Of a stretch of DNA of 64,000 nucleotides, positions 1 to 11,886 are shown piece by piece. Both the position numbers and the translations under genes were made by a program. Under the pieces are notes generated by a model. The model worked only from the letters and a program-made list of their open reading frames with translations, had not been told where the DNA came from and did not search any database. The DNA is from Mytilus californianus (lineage: Eukaryota > Mollusca > Bivalvia > Mytilida > Mytilidae): positions 47,102,884 to 47,166,883 of the forward strand of contig NW_026262712.1 in NCBI RefSeq assembly GCF_021869535.1, written 5' to 3'. The stretch's first letter is position 1; the number at the start of each line of letters is the position of its first letter.

Positions 1-620
1 AAAAAAGATGTTTAACACTATGAGATTTATATATATATAAACAAATTAAGAACCTATGGACTTTGTGGTGACAATATAAGGAGATGCCTCCAAAATGTTT
101 TCGTATATATAATAAGCCATTAAGAAGGACAAAGTATCTACAAATTCAAACTTACAAATATATCCCAACATGAATACATGCATTTCACCCTTAAACTACA
201 AGTACATGTAACCAAAAGTAAATACAACACTCTCATTGTATTGTAAAGCCTTGTACATAAATCAACTTCACATTTAAATTATTTTTTCAAATAGTTTTGA
301 AGGAAGGAATGCCTCTTAGTTATATAACTCTTCATAATTACTCTTTTTCTTGTATATATATATATATATGTGTAGGATTTTTGTACTTTTGTGAAAACGC
401 ATGTAATTGTTTTTAAATATCCTGTTCCGAGAACATTAAGACTATACACTTAATTCTCATGATCTTAAGACAATTGACAATTGTGCTTTGATGTAAAATA
501 GAGGAAATATTTCATAAGGACGTTAAAAAGCAGGATGTTTTTTCAATTGTTGTTTGATTTTTTAATAAAATTTGTATGAAAAGGTATTTATTTAGAATAA
601 TTTAAAACAAATGTACATGA
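1..620. other. AT-rich non-coding DNA, no gene seen
   Basis: AT-rich sequence with short TA microsatellite runs (for example near 350-370). No convincing exon on either strand. It probably belongs to the long intron of the minus-strand gene whose first coding exon lies at 7497-7562. Confidence 0.5.
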
Positions 621-626
621 TGAAAT

Positions 627-837
627 AAAAGAAGAATGTGTCTGAGGTCACGACTGCTTTGCAATGAAAATGGGATGGATGGACGGAAGGTCAAGGGTAA
701 CACTTAATGCCCTGTCGCCAAGGCGGGGGCATAAAAGGAAGAATATGTCTAAGGACAAGAATTAGCTTTGCAATGAAATGGGACGAACGGTCAAGGGTAA
801 CACTTAATACCCCGCCACCTAAGGAGGGGGCATAAAA
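627..837 (+). repeat. Two tandem copies of a ~105-bp dispersed-repeat tail
   Basis: Two adjacent diverged copies share the order GAAGAATRTGTCT, GCTTTGCAATGAAA, GGTCAAGGGTAACACTTAA and end in GGGGGCATAAAA (about 627-735 and 738-837). The ending with a CCNCGCC...GGNGGGGGCAT hairpin is a motif I recall from mussel interspersed repeats. This is non-coding; the family assignment is from memory, but the duplication itself is visible directly. Confidence 0.7.
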
Positions 838-1827
838 ATTTAGGCTAAAAAGTTGGTGTCTGACAGATTTGAAAAGCTCTTACACCATACAACTGATCAC
901 TGTCAAGCTGCTAACCAATATGAAGTTATTCTGTTCAATAGTACCTGAGAAAAGTGTCACAAAATATTTGTTGAACCAACAGATCAATGGTGTCTGTCCA
1001 TTCATCTGTTGGTCCAACAAACATTCAGTTCCTGACTTAGGGCTGTCACATGAACATGGTGGTATTAAACTAGTTGTTTAGATCTTAAACCTCCACCTTT
1101 TTTCCTACTAGGACTAGGCAACTAAGTGCTCTTTACTTTTTGTTTTGGCCAAGTAAACTTTCAATCGCTTCCCAATTAATAGTAATATATTACAACCATT
1201 CAATTGAAAAATACTATTTTCAACCTAGACATGCTAAATAATGAGTGTGATCAATCAATTCTCTTTCAATCTACCGAGTAAATAGTCCACAAAGAAATGG
1301 TTAAATATGTAAACATTCAACACTTGATTGGGTAACATATGTGGTAAGCTTTAAACTTCACCGATCGACATCCATAGATAACCGTTTAAATCGTGGAAGG
1401 TAACAAAACCATGTAAAAAATGCTGCATGTGGGATTCAATAGACAGATTTTTAAAACTGATTCGGTTTTAATATATACTTGTCTATGTTAGTTTTAGTTA
1501 CAAAGGTGTTCAAAGACCACACCTTATTTAAATTGATCAATTCTACTAAAAGAATGGACACTTGTTTATAATGTTAAAAGATATATGCACAATTGTTTAT
1601 GTATACCTAAAAAGTATCAGACCATTCTATTGTCATAAATTTTACTTTCTTTATGCTTTATAAAATTATGACTGATAATTAAAATTTGAAGTGTTATATG
1701 GTCATGTATGGTATTGTTTGAAGGTTAAATCCACAATATATGCAAGTAACAAAGTTGGAGTTGGGTATTTAATATTAAACATGATATTATCATGTGATGG
1801 TGTTGTATGATACCAATATAAAGGGGT

Positions 1828-2284
1828 GTACAGTATACATGTACAATGTACATGGTAAAGTTCAATGAGACAGACACTTAGTGTACAGTATACATGTACA
1901 ATGTACATGGTAAAGTTCAATGAGACAGACACTTAGTGTACAGTATACATGTACAATGTACATGGTAAAGTTCAATGAGACAGACACTTAGTGTACAGTA
2001 TACATGTACATGGTATAGTTCAATGAGACAGACACTTAGTGTACAGTATACATGTACATGGTATAGTTCAATGAGACAGACACTTAGTGTACAGTATACA
2101 TGTACATGTACATGGTATAGTTCAATGAGACAGACACTTAGTGTACAGTATACATGTACATGGTATAGTTCAATGAGACAGACACTTAGTGTACAGTATA
2201 CATGTACATGGTATAGTTCAATGAGGCAGACACTTAGTGTACAGTATACATGTACATGGTATAGTTCAATGAGACAGACACTTA
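1828..2284. repeat. 48/55-bp minisatellite, 9 units
   Basis: Nine head-to-tail units. The first three are 55 bp (1828-1992) and carry an extra 7 bp in the GTACAATGTACATGG segment. Most later units are 48 bp, one (2089-2142) is 54 bp through an extra ATGTAC step, and the last is cut short. Each unit contains GTACAGTATACATGTACATG followed by AGTTCAATGAGACAGACACT. Because 48 and 54 are multiples of 3, the array is open on both strands (plus 1975-2328, minus 1917-2315), but both readings are monotonous repeat translations and are not called as genes. The unit core is palindromic (ACATGTAC, GTATAC). Confidence 0.95.
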
Positions 2285-2329
2285 AAAGCACATTAAAAAA
2301 ACGTCTAGAGGTCAACAGACAGTTTTAGC

Positions 2330-5300
2330 ACTATAGACCAGTGTCTTTAGAATTTATGTTAAGCTCTTTAAACTGCTCAGGGTCCAGAAAAATTGCAAAA
2401 AATCTAACAGGAACTATCAATGGTCAACACAAAATTCCCCAAAAACAGTCTTCACTCTTCACGCTCAACCACAGACCCAGCTGACCATGCTTTCAATTAT
2501 CACTCTACACACCAATAGAATCTAACTAAAATTTTCATAATATTCAGCTTTGAGTCTGTGGATTCAAAAGTTTTTCATGAAGACTGTCACAAGCATGACA
2601 AGACAACCCATTAAGATCAACATGAATCATTATCTAATTATAAGATATCCACTGACAAGGTTCTTGACCGTGGACAATTTTTCTTTCAAATGTTGCAGGT
2701 TAATGTTTGTTACATTGGAAATAGACCAAAACAGAAATATCCTTTTAAACAACTTGAATATTTCAATCCCTCTCCTTAGTAGCCCCAATCACCTTCTGAT
2801 TATTCAATTTGCTACACCTAAAAACTTTGTATATATTATATATAAACAGAGATGTATCAACGATCAAGGTATAAACAAAATTAAATTTGACAAAGATTCA
2901 TTCAATTGATGTTAAATTTAGCTGAATAAACATATTTTAAAATACCAGGAAGATTGTTATAGCAGTTTAAATTCTTTTGACTTGAAATGGGGAAATAAAT
3001 ACAACATAATGTATACATTTAAATAGAAGAGGCATGGTTGATGAATTGTCAAATGCAGGAGTTGTTCAAAACAGCCCATTACATTTTCATAAAAGAAGAA
3101 TAAAATGGCTAGGTCACCCATCAACCGATTGTCGACTTTGTCGTCATTCAATATAATATCCATAAAGAAGTTATTTTCATCCAAAATAAATTTTAACCTT
3201 TTGCCACCTGATTTTTCTAACTCATGGCTTTATCTTATTTAAATGTACATACATTGTATATTATACATACAAATATACTACCGAGGTCATATAGTTGTCT
3301 AAAATTTTGAGAAGAACAATAGATCTGAATTTCTACAGCAGTGGAAAGTTATTACAGAACCGAGGCTGCAGGTACATATATATGCAATATGAAGCTTTCG
3401 TTAGACAGTACCTGTAACAACAGTGAAATCATGAAACCAGTTTAAGAGAGACAACCCTCTTGCAAAGATTTCAAAAGTCATGTTTTGAGAAAAATTCTTG
3501 GAAGAATGTTATGTATTGTGTGTTTGTAACAATGTGAAAAGTTCAATTCAATCCGAAAAGAGGATGGGTCACTCATGATAGCAAAGTTGAACCGAATAAT
3601 TGTCATGTCGGTAAAATGCTCCCTTAAGCATTTACTATAATATAACTGATACTGGCATTTGGTGTAGATAAAAATAATTTGCTTAAATTATACAAATGTA
3701 TACTAAACAGGAAATTAACTTTGGCGTTATCAACTATTTCCATAGGGTATATTATATATATATAGGTATATCACATGTATATATCTGTTTTAAACCATGT
3801 AACTAATCAACCATTTTGTATAAAATACTTTTTTAAATATTCGAATTATAACTTTGACAAATGACAATATACTTGTCTATTATCCTATAAAACAATTTAT
3901 ATCTATCTCGGAAACTATCAGAGGTGAGAGCTGACATAAACTGTCAAATTTTAATATGGCCAAACTTTATTAAATTCATTAATAACAGCCACCACTAACC
4001 ATGCTAACAGTAACAATTAAGTTCAACTGAAATTTTCTTTAAATGTGTTAACACTCAAAATATTGAAAAACTAAAATTGACTACAATGTTATTGTTGACC
4101 TTCACAACTGTACTCAAGTCATAAAATGGCTCATGGCTAGACAATGTACAATCCAGAAACGACATAGTTTTGTCCAAGATTGTTATGATGTTCTGTAAGA
4201 GTACACTGTACTGTTGTGCTATAAAGTATAAATGTAATAATGCAAAAAAGTGACATAATAAAAAACAATAAAAGGAGATGTGGAATATATTTCAATCATG
4301 TCAATCATTTTGTCAATGGGACAGCAAGACAGATAACCAAAAGACACCTAAAGGGCAATATGCAGTCTTCCAACATAAGACAGGTCACTGGTGTCTATAA
4401 GACAGGTCACTGGTGTCTATATGTTATGTTAAGTTCTACTAATACTTGAAACAAAGCTCACACATTGATACCCCTGCCCCTTGTAGACCATGGTGTGCTT
4501 ACCCCAAAAAATGATTTTGATGAAAAAAAGTAGGTATATGTAAGACTGTGAGAAATTTAAAAAAAAAATGTAATAAGAGATTTAGGAGGAGTTGCAGAAA
4601 CAAAATGAGTAAAATAATTATTTTGTACATTTACATACATGAGCATGTATACAGTGAAACCTAATATTTTTTCATGATTCGCTTCGATTAAAAGTTTCAA
4701 TTAGACCCTTAAGAAGTAGGGCAAGTGGGTAAATCCTAAACATAAGTGTTTCTTTTGTTTTGGTATAAATAAAACAACATTTTACATAAAAATAACAATG
4801 TGAACCAAATATGAAAGATACATGTATGACTCCTACAATTACACTAATAAAGCTCTTATGAAATGACAAGGAAAAATGATTTAAAGTTAATACTAAAATA
4901 GGATATAAAGAAGGAAATCATCACTAAGGAGAACAGGAAACTTTAAAGGAAGAATAAACAACAGATGGTTCAAGTGTTTCAAGTTGAAACAATATCTCAG
5001 ATCATGTATTTTGAAGAGACTAAACACTTTTACAATAGTTAAAAGGGGATAGCACTTATACAAATGTACTGTCTCAGTGACTGTGTCTATATATGAGTAT
5101 AAAGTCTTAAGATGAAAAAGTAGAAAAAGACTTATGAAAATATGTTTATGAAAAATGTAGAAAAAGACTTATGAAAATATGTTTGTCAAAAATGTACACC
5201 ATGCTCAATTTAAATCACAATGAGCTTTCTCAATTAAAAATTTCAGGTTATTTCGACTTATTTGGTGTGCAAAATTTGTAGTCCAACTCGTTACAGTAGT

Positions 5301-7490
5301 GGATGTACATGTATGTACAATGAACATATATATATCATTAATCATTTTAAAAAATAAATTACAGCTACATGTGTATATCTATACATTGCTTTCTTGTAAA
5401 TGTTCTGTAATATTGTATACAGGTTCATTTAGACAGACTTTTGTGAACTTTTCACACAAATTAATTCTAAAGTTCTTTAAATATATTTAAACAAGAAAAT
5501 TGAACAACAATAAATATTCACAAGTGTGAAATTGGCCAATATATCAAGGGTTGATCTAAAATCATTGTGAATCTAAATCTGTCTCTTAAACTGAAGCTAT
5601 CTGATGTTTTTTATGAGGTGATAATATTATCCTGATGACTTTTATGACTTTTACCTGAGGCCAGGTAGATTTACACAGGTAGACATCAAATGACCCATAC
5701 TTAGGCCATATAAATGTTTACATATTTGTTTAATCACCTGTAATTATGTCAATATGTATAAAATGTATGACCCAATTCATCAACATTAAGTAATGTCCAA
5801 TTTTCACAGGTATTGGTCTCGATGACAGGTAAAATTACATGGCATCAATTCCACGGGTGGCAATCAATTTGTATAACTACAAGGCACATGTTTCTTTCAG
5901 TTAAACATGTTTCATTTTTGACAAGGTGAAATGTTGTGAATGACATTGCCCCTGATAGTAAACAACTGTGTAAAGATTTGTAACTTTAGGTCTTGTAGTT
6001 AAAAATGCTTTTGACAATGAGTAAATTCTAGGAGGAATGGGTGTGGATATAGTCTTTAGGACTATAATTATGCTCCACTGTGCAAAAGTCATTTCAGGCC
6101 AACAAGTTTTGATGAAGACTAGGATGACTGGTCAATGACTTGAAAAATGAAGATATATAACTAACATACATGTACATGAATTAGGTTTTTGTAAGACGAA
6201 ACTATTACCATGGTTACCAGATATCTATCATGTCTATGTACTTCAATACTGAAATAGCATAATTATACACAATTCAGCCATTTACATGTTAAAAGGGAAA
6301 AACAACAATCAGTGTTTGTCATTGAAACATTCAGAAAACCCCAAATTTATAGTTTCCTAATGTAAAATTCTTCCTTTAATAAGGCTTAGAACAGCTGTAC
6401 TTGTAGCTTATAGTATATTTTGGCCATTTTTGGCAATTGTATACATGTATTCATGATATAGGTACCTCAACACTGAAGAGACAACCTATTATACAATCTC
6501 ATTGTATAAAAAAAAAACATCTTATCTTTTGTCCTGTAAAATTTTGTTTGGTCTGGTAAATTTGGAACATTCAACAGCTATTATGGGACAACGTCTCTGA
6601 ACAATACACATGATGATACAGTAAAAACTTCTTCAATGTTCCAGGATTTTACTTTGACTGATCTTCTTATTTTGACTTGACTGCCTTAAAAATGTGGGTG
6701 ATCATTTGTTTTGTGCTAATAAAATATGTGGAGAAAGAATACATTTGTACCAGGCCATCCTTAAGAAATTCTGTTTGGTGTTGCATACCCATGCCTTCTA
6801 GGTTTGGGTAGGTAGGTAGGGATTTTATATTTTTTTTTTTTTTTTGGCCTACAGCACAAGTTACAGGCTTTAGACAAGAAAACAACGTTAGAGCAGGAAA
6901 AAATCTTTTTAAAAACAATTTGAGACGATTAGTGTCATTACATTTTTTCGGGAATGCTGCTTTTTATTAATTTAGATGGGTAGGTATGTAAAATCAAACA
7001 ATTTAAATTTTATTTTTGGTCCCAGCAATGGCAGACAACTAGAATTCCTGTATCTTGTATGGTATAAATAAAGTTATCTATACATGTACATGTATGTTTA
7101 TAAAATTCATCATTTTCTCCTGAAGAAGAGTTTTTTTACAGCGCACCCCTCGTAGACGGACTTAGTGTATCTTCAAATCACCATATATAAGTTTTTCTCA
7201 TTTACCATGTGTTATTTTAATATATTGATCTTAAGGAAAATATTTATAAATGTTAAAGAACTTAACTCAAACTACATGCAACCAGTGTACTTAGGATTTT
7301 GTTTCTTAGAAAAGAAATAAACCAAGAAATTGTTTATACAGCAATAGATTTTTTTTTTTGGAAACTGATTCCACACGAATTTGAATGCGACTTTTTACAA
7401 GCCCCCTTTTTCAAGTGACGCATTGGAAAATGGCTTCCTCGTTTACCGGTTTGGGAACTTGGGCTATATATAAATAAAATGTTTTATACA
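2330..7490. other. Long AT-rich non-coding stretch, probably intron 1 of the EF-hand-like gene
   Basis: No exon with acceptable splice sites and coding character was found on either strand. Small direct duplications are present: a 21-bp step at 4380-4422 (GACAGGTCACTGGTGTCTAT) and a roughly 42-bp step at about 5105-5190 (GTAGAAAAAGACTTATGAAA). There is a poly-T tract near 6828-6846 and a short GGTA run at 6807-6820. The short reading frames here look like chance openings. Confidence 0.5.
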
Positions 7491-7496
7491 ACTTAC

Positions 7497-7562
7497 CGTT
7501 TGAAAAGCTGCCACTAATTCATCGATTTGTTCATGAGAAAGGTCCACTGTTGTCCGACTCAT
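7497..7562 (-). CDS. First coding exon of an EF-hand (calmodulin/plastin-like) protein
   Basis: On the minus strand an ATG opens 22 codons, MSRTTVDLSHEQIDELVAAF then Gln-Thr, and the frame runs straight into a strong donor (GTAAGTTG, from 7496 down) in phase 0. The LSHEQIDELVAAF segment matches the E-helix that begins the first EF-hand of calmodulin, troponin C and plastin/fimbrin (compare LTEEQIAEFKEAF), so an EF-hand protein is the best reading. I could not find the exon that would carry the calcium loop (DxDGxG) in the 7.5 kb to the left, so the rest of the gene lies beyond the window or after an intron longer than 7 kb. Which EF-hand family cannot be settled from 22 residues. Upstream there is a plausible compact promoter. 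Confidence 0.55.
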
Positions 7563-7569
7563 CTTGAAA

Positions 7570-7690
7570 ATTTATAAAAACACAAGAAAATCAAGATACA
7601 AAGTTTGTGTGTTCAGGGTGGGACAAAGTCACGTGATCAATCATACGGAAGTTATAATGACGGACATGACTCAAAAAATTTCCGGAAACA
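7570..7690 (-). promoter_or_regulatory. Putative promoter / 5' UTR of the EF-hand-like gene
   Basis: Just upstream of the minus-strand ATG lie an E-box in an extended TCACGTGA context (7629-7636), an ETS-type CGGAAGT (7646-7652) and a CRE-like half site TGACGG (7659-7664). There is no convincing TATA box at a useful distance. The cluster and its position are seen in the sequence; regulation by bHLH or ETS factors is inference. Confidence 0.35.
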
Positions 7691-7699
7691 CAGATTATT

Positions 7700-8420
7700 T
7701 ATGACATTTTGATAGTGTCATGGTTACTGAATCACAGGTGTAAAAACACTATTTGCATATTGTTCTATAATGTCATAATTATTCTATTGTCATAAAAACT
7801 CATTGTTATCAATATATGAAATTTAAACCCTCAAAGGTCCATGATATATGTTACAGTGATTAAATCAGGATTTAAGTTAATGTTTATTATAGTGTTTCTG
7901 TAATTACTGAAAAGTATCATGAAAACGAATTATATAAAATTTAAATATAACTAAAATATAAAGACAGTACATTGGAGTGATTGCCGTCATAAGAGGAGAA
8001 AAAAAACACATAATTATGCAAAGAATTAGTATTTGATTGTTTTAGGCTATGTGATCCAGTGGCAATTATTACACGCATATCAGAACGAAATTATCTTATT
8101 GTGACATGAAAATTGATACATAAAAAGCTATTAAGTGTTGTATTATTAATTTGCAGCCTATAAAACAGCACATTTATCCACAAAATAATAATAATAATAA
8201 AAAAAGACCACAGACAAAATACTTCTTTGTTTTGATTTGCATTTCTATGAATAGGTATATAACCAACCAAGCAAAATAGGCCACCTTGACCTTTTTTATA
8301 CGCTTCACTTACTTTGGTCATTTCTCAGATACATGTATTCTATCACAAAATGATTAAACTTTGAATAAATTTCTACACTTTCTTTAAATCCAAATAAAAT
8401 TAAATGTAAATATTTGTTTA
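7700..8420. other. AT-rich intergenic DNA, no gene seen
   Basis: Low-complexity AT-rich sequence with an AAT run near 8186-8200. No exon or repeat family recognised. Confidence 0.4.
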
Positions 8421-8427
8421 ATGTAGG

Positions 8428-8720
8428 TATGAAGTTCTTCAACGTGGAGATGTGAAAAAATCGTAATAAAACGGTATTCATCAGATATTATATATGTATG
8501 TCTTGAAGACATGTACAACATAGTGCAAAAAATTCATATATCAATAGGTCATGGTGGTAGGGACAAAATGGTCAAGGAGGCAAAAAGAAAGAATGCAAAT
8601 GTTTCATACGAAGTTTTAGAACTTTACAAGAAACTTTGAAAGGAATGCCAACTAAAAAAATGTAGAACTGTTGGTAAAGGCATTTTCGTAAAGCCTATAA
8701 TAAGCAGAACCAAATACAAT
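8428..8720 (+). pseudogene. Degenerate KRBA2/GINGER-like integrase, N-terminal part (zinc-binding HHCC)
   Basis: Translating across one frameshift (at the A-run around 8455-8462) gives YEVLQRGDVKK, then a segment containing YNIVQKIHISIGHGGRDKMV and later VKPIISRTKYN. This is the HHCC zinc-binding region that precedes the core of GINGER/KRBA2-type integrases, which are transposon-derived and related to Ty3/gypsy integrases. The two His (HISIGH) are present. The first Cys of the final CxxC is replaced by a TGA stop (8638-8640), leaving K-E-C-Q. Homology stops at about 8720 where a reverse-transcriptase element begins, and resumes at about 10674. The locus is inactive. Confidence 0.8.
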
Positions 8721-10031
8721 GAAAGTCCCAACTATATATATGTACTGGCTTCCGAAGCTACACAAATCACCTTACAAATATAGATTTATTTCGTCTCCAA
8801 GTCATTGTTCCACTACTAAATTGTATATTCTACTTACTAGTACAATTGGTACAATCAAAAACCCGATAATAAATTGTTCAAATAAGGCCTTTGAAAATAG
8901 TGGAATTAATTACTTTTGGAGTGTCAAAAACTCGTTGGAAGTACTTGATAAATTGCATGCATATATTGGTGATTTTGAATCTGTTCAAAGTTTTGATTTT
9001 TCTACCCTATATACCACTTTGCCTCATATTCTTATTAAGAAAAAATTCACACACCTAATTAAATGGGCATTTAAAAAGTCGGAATGCGAATACATATGTT
9101 CAAACTCTTTTAGGTAATTTTTTTAGTAGTAACAAACAAAAGAACTATGTCAATTGGACATGCTTTAAAACTATATCTGCCCTTGAATTTTTACTTGATA
9201 ACATTTTTGTTCGCTTTGGAGATTCCGTATATCGTCAAGTTATCGGAATTCCAATGGGGACTAACTGTGCACCACTTATTGCGGACCTAATTTTGTATTG
9301 TTATGAGTTACAATTTATGACTAAAATCAGCAAAGACCCATCGAAACAACATCTTATACAAAAATTTAACAACACTTTTAGATATTTGGATCATATATTG
9401 GCTCTCAATAATGACGACTTCAGTATGTATACTAAAGAAATTTATCCTGTTGAACTTACTTTAAATAAAGCTAATACTAACAATGACCACTGTCCTTTCC
9501 TCGATCTTGATATCTAAATCATTAACGGGAAGCTTAATACAAAAAATTATGATAAAAGAGATGATTTTTCATTTCCTATCGTTAATTATCCATTTTTAGA
9601 TGGTGACGTTCCCTTGTCACCATCTTATGGTGTTTATATATCTCAACTTGTACGATTCGCTCGTGTATGTAACAACGTATTAGATTTTAGCGAGAGAAAT
9701 TTATGCATTACTTAAAAATTATTACACCAGGGTTTTCGATATCATAAACTAGTCAAAACATTTACTAAATTTTATCATTGGTATAAGGACATCATTCGTA
9801 AATATAACTCAACATGCAGACATCTTATACGTTCGGGTATTTCACATCCAATCTTTTATGGTAATATTCTTTACAAAGCACAAACATGTCAGTACTCACC
9901 TCAAAAGCTAACAAAACCTTTAAACAGACTTATTAAGAAGGGATATAGTTACGATACTGTTGCCAGGTCATTAAAGATTGCATATTTTGGCTTTAATATT
10001 GATTCACTTATAGGGTCTTTGCATCGGAATT
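8719..10031 (+). pseudogene. Reverse transcriptase of the inserted element, decayed
   Basis: Three open blocks read in order as one RT. The first is 8719-9117 (YWLPKLHKSPYKYRFI; FDFSTLYTTLPH, the first catalytic Asp motif). The second is 9230-9517 (QVIGIPMGTNCAPLIADLIL; then RYLDHILALNN where families have RYLDDIL, so the second catalytic Asp of YxDD is His; DLDI). After an in-frame stop at 9515-9517 the third runs to about 10031 (YDKRDDFSFPIVNYPFLDGD, SYGVYISQLVRFARVC, SLKIAYFGFNIDSLIGSLHR). Domain order fits the MGTNCAPL/RYLDD class of animal retroelements, which I believe is Penelope-like. The N-terminal fingers are missing, there are several stops and frameshifts, and the active site is altered, so it is dead. 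Confidence 0.85.
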
Positions 10032-10673
10032 AACACATTTATTCTAAAACCAGTTGTTGGCATGACACGGGTTATGTTCTTCTCATATATTTTATTACGG
10101 TATAATACTAAACCCCTAACAGGAGGGATTGTGCCGGATATTCATATAATGAAGACATAATCTTTCAATCAGTTTAATTGAGGTCTGGAGCTGGCATGTC
10201 AGTAACTGCTAGTAGTCTGTTGTTATTTATGTATTATTGTCATTTTGTTTATTTTCTTTTGTTTCCTATTCTGACATCGGACTCGGACTTCTCTTATATA
10301 CTGAGTTTTACTGTGCGTACTGTTGTGCGTTTGTTTTTCTACATTGGCTAGAGGTATAGGGGAATGGTTGAGATCTCAAAAAACATGTTTAACCCCGCCG
10401 CATTTTTGCGCCTGTCCCAAGTCAGGAGCCTCTGTCCTTTATTAGTCTTGTATCAATTTTAATCTTAGTTTCCTGTGTATAATTTGGAGTTTAGTATGAC
10501 GTCCATTATCACTGAACTAGTAAACTTATTTGTTTAGGGGCCAGCTGAAGGACGCCTCCGGGTGCGGGAGTTTCTCGCTGCATTGAAGACCCATTGGTGG
10601 CCTTCGGCTGTTGTCTGCTCTATGGTCGGGTTGTTGTCTCTTTGACACATTCCCCATTTCCATTCTCAATTTT
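8721..10673 (+). mobile_element. 5'-truncated Penelope-like retroelement inserted into the integrase gene
   Basis: A retroelement copy that begins inside its reverse-transcriptase domain and ends with a long non-coding tail. The tail (about 10034-10672) includes CATGTTTAACCCCGCC, TGTCCCAAGTCAGGAGCC, GGGGCCAGCTGAAGGACGCC and the end block TTGTTGTCTCTTTGACACAT through CCATTCTCAATTTT, which I recall as the standard 3' end of a very abundant mussel element. Both flanks are integrase sequence: ...TKYN at 8720 and FNSRGQ from 10680. The flanks share AAATACAAT (8712-8720) and AAATATTTCAAT (10674-10685), possibly a decayed target duplication. Confidence 0.8.
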
Positions 10674-11712
10674 AAATATTTCAATTCCCGAGGGCAGTTT
10701 TATTTGATAGACATGCAATCATACAAATATAATGACTATAAGTTTTTAATGGTATACCAGGATCATTTAACAAAATTTGTAATTTTACGCCGACTTACAT
10801 AAATTCATTAAAGCGTGCATATGAAATAGCAATACAAATACTTGACATTTTCCTTCTTTTTGGTGCTCCAAAATTTTTCAAGTGATAATGGTGCCGGATT
10901 CACTGCAGACATCATTAGTGAGCTTAAAAATCTATGACCGGATGATGTAAAATTGTTCATGGTAAACCTTGACACCCCCAGATTTAAGGCAGCGTTGAAC
11001 GAGCTAATGCTGATGTCAAGGATGTGGTTATCACATGGATGCGAGACAACAATTTAAAGACTGGCCTGTTGGTGTCAAATTTGTACAATTTGAGAAGAAC
11101 AGAAGTCACAATTCAGGCATAAACAGAGGTCCATACAAAGCTATGTTTGGGGTAGATGTAAAAGTTGGGCTAACATCATCCTCACTCCCCGAAGGACTTA
11201 TAGCTAAAATTGACAGCGAAGAGCATTTTTCAGATTAAGCAAACCTGGAGCTCAATATAAATACTGATGACGAAAACACATATACAACTGATGTGAACAA
11301 ATGGACATTTCTGAGCCCCGACCTACTGAACCTAAAACTGATATGTGTGTTTTATGTCAAGCAACTGCACTGAATGCAACTTCGTGGTCTTCTTGTGAAA
11401 AAAACTGTACCTGCTTGATGTGGAAAATAGTTCATAACAGAAGAGTTTCCGTAAAAAGTAATTTGCTTTCTGTGTGATACGGAAACGGTAATTGAAAATG
11501 AACGTTCAAGCGCGTCTCAATCAATGGTAAAACACGCCAATCGCATGTTAAGTCGGTCTAACAGAATTATAGAAGAAGTAGACATTGTATATTATGTTGT
11601 TATTTATATACCAGTTGTTGGTCGTGGAAAGGGTGACCCAAGAAATATAATGGCAATTGTCCATGGAAAGCCAGAGAAAGGTTATCGTCTTGCTACCAAA
11701 ATTCTCAATTTA
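10674..11712 (+). pseudogene. Degenerate KRBA2/GINGER-like integrase, catalytic core and C-terminal part
   Basis: Continuation of the gene broken at 8720. Reading across frameshifts: FNSRGQFYLIDMQSY and MVYQDHLTKFVILRRLT (first catalytic Asp in LIDMQ); GAP then SDNGAGFTADIISELKNL (second Asp, about 10880); GSVERANADVKDVVITWMRD (catalytic Glu, about 10990-11050); DWPVGVKFVQFEKNRSHNSG, then PYKAMFGVDVKVGL and SSSLPEGL (11062-11238). A Cys-rich segment follows (VLCQATALNATSWSSCEKNC, about 11350-11405). The C-terminal block resembles VGRGKGDPRNIMAIVHG (11524-11700). The DDE triad residues survive, but at least four frameshifts or stops break the frame. The family is a domesticated or transposon integrase widely seen in molluscs; this copy cannot encode it. 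Confidence 0.82.
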
Positions 11713-11886
11713 AATGTTTCATATTTTTGATGTCGGGGCCTTTTATAGCCGACCTTACGGTATGGGTTTTTTTCTCATTGTTGAAGGCCGTACGGTTGCC
11801 TTTAATTGCTTACATCCACTGCATTTGAACTTTGGTGAAAAGTTGTCTCATTGGCAATCATACCACATCTCCTTATTTTTATATTG
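11709..11886 (+). repeat. Short interspersed repeat family A, copy 1 (3' part)
   Basis: Contains the family landmarks in order: TCGGGGCCTTTTATAGCCGA, GGTATGGGTTTTT, GGCCGTACGGTTGCC, and TTGTCTCATTGGCAATCATA followed by CCACATCTCCTTATTTTT. The same block recurs seven more times in this window in both orientations. I recognise it as a very common mussel repeat. Non-coding; the short reading frame over it is incidental. Confidence 0.85.

Noticed and set aside
1917..2328. Long open frames on both strands with a repeating 16-residue peptide
   Set aside because: They follow from a 48-bp minisatellite unit (multiple of 3); no start context, domain or splice support.
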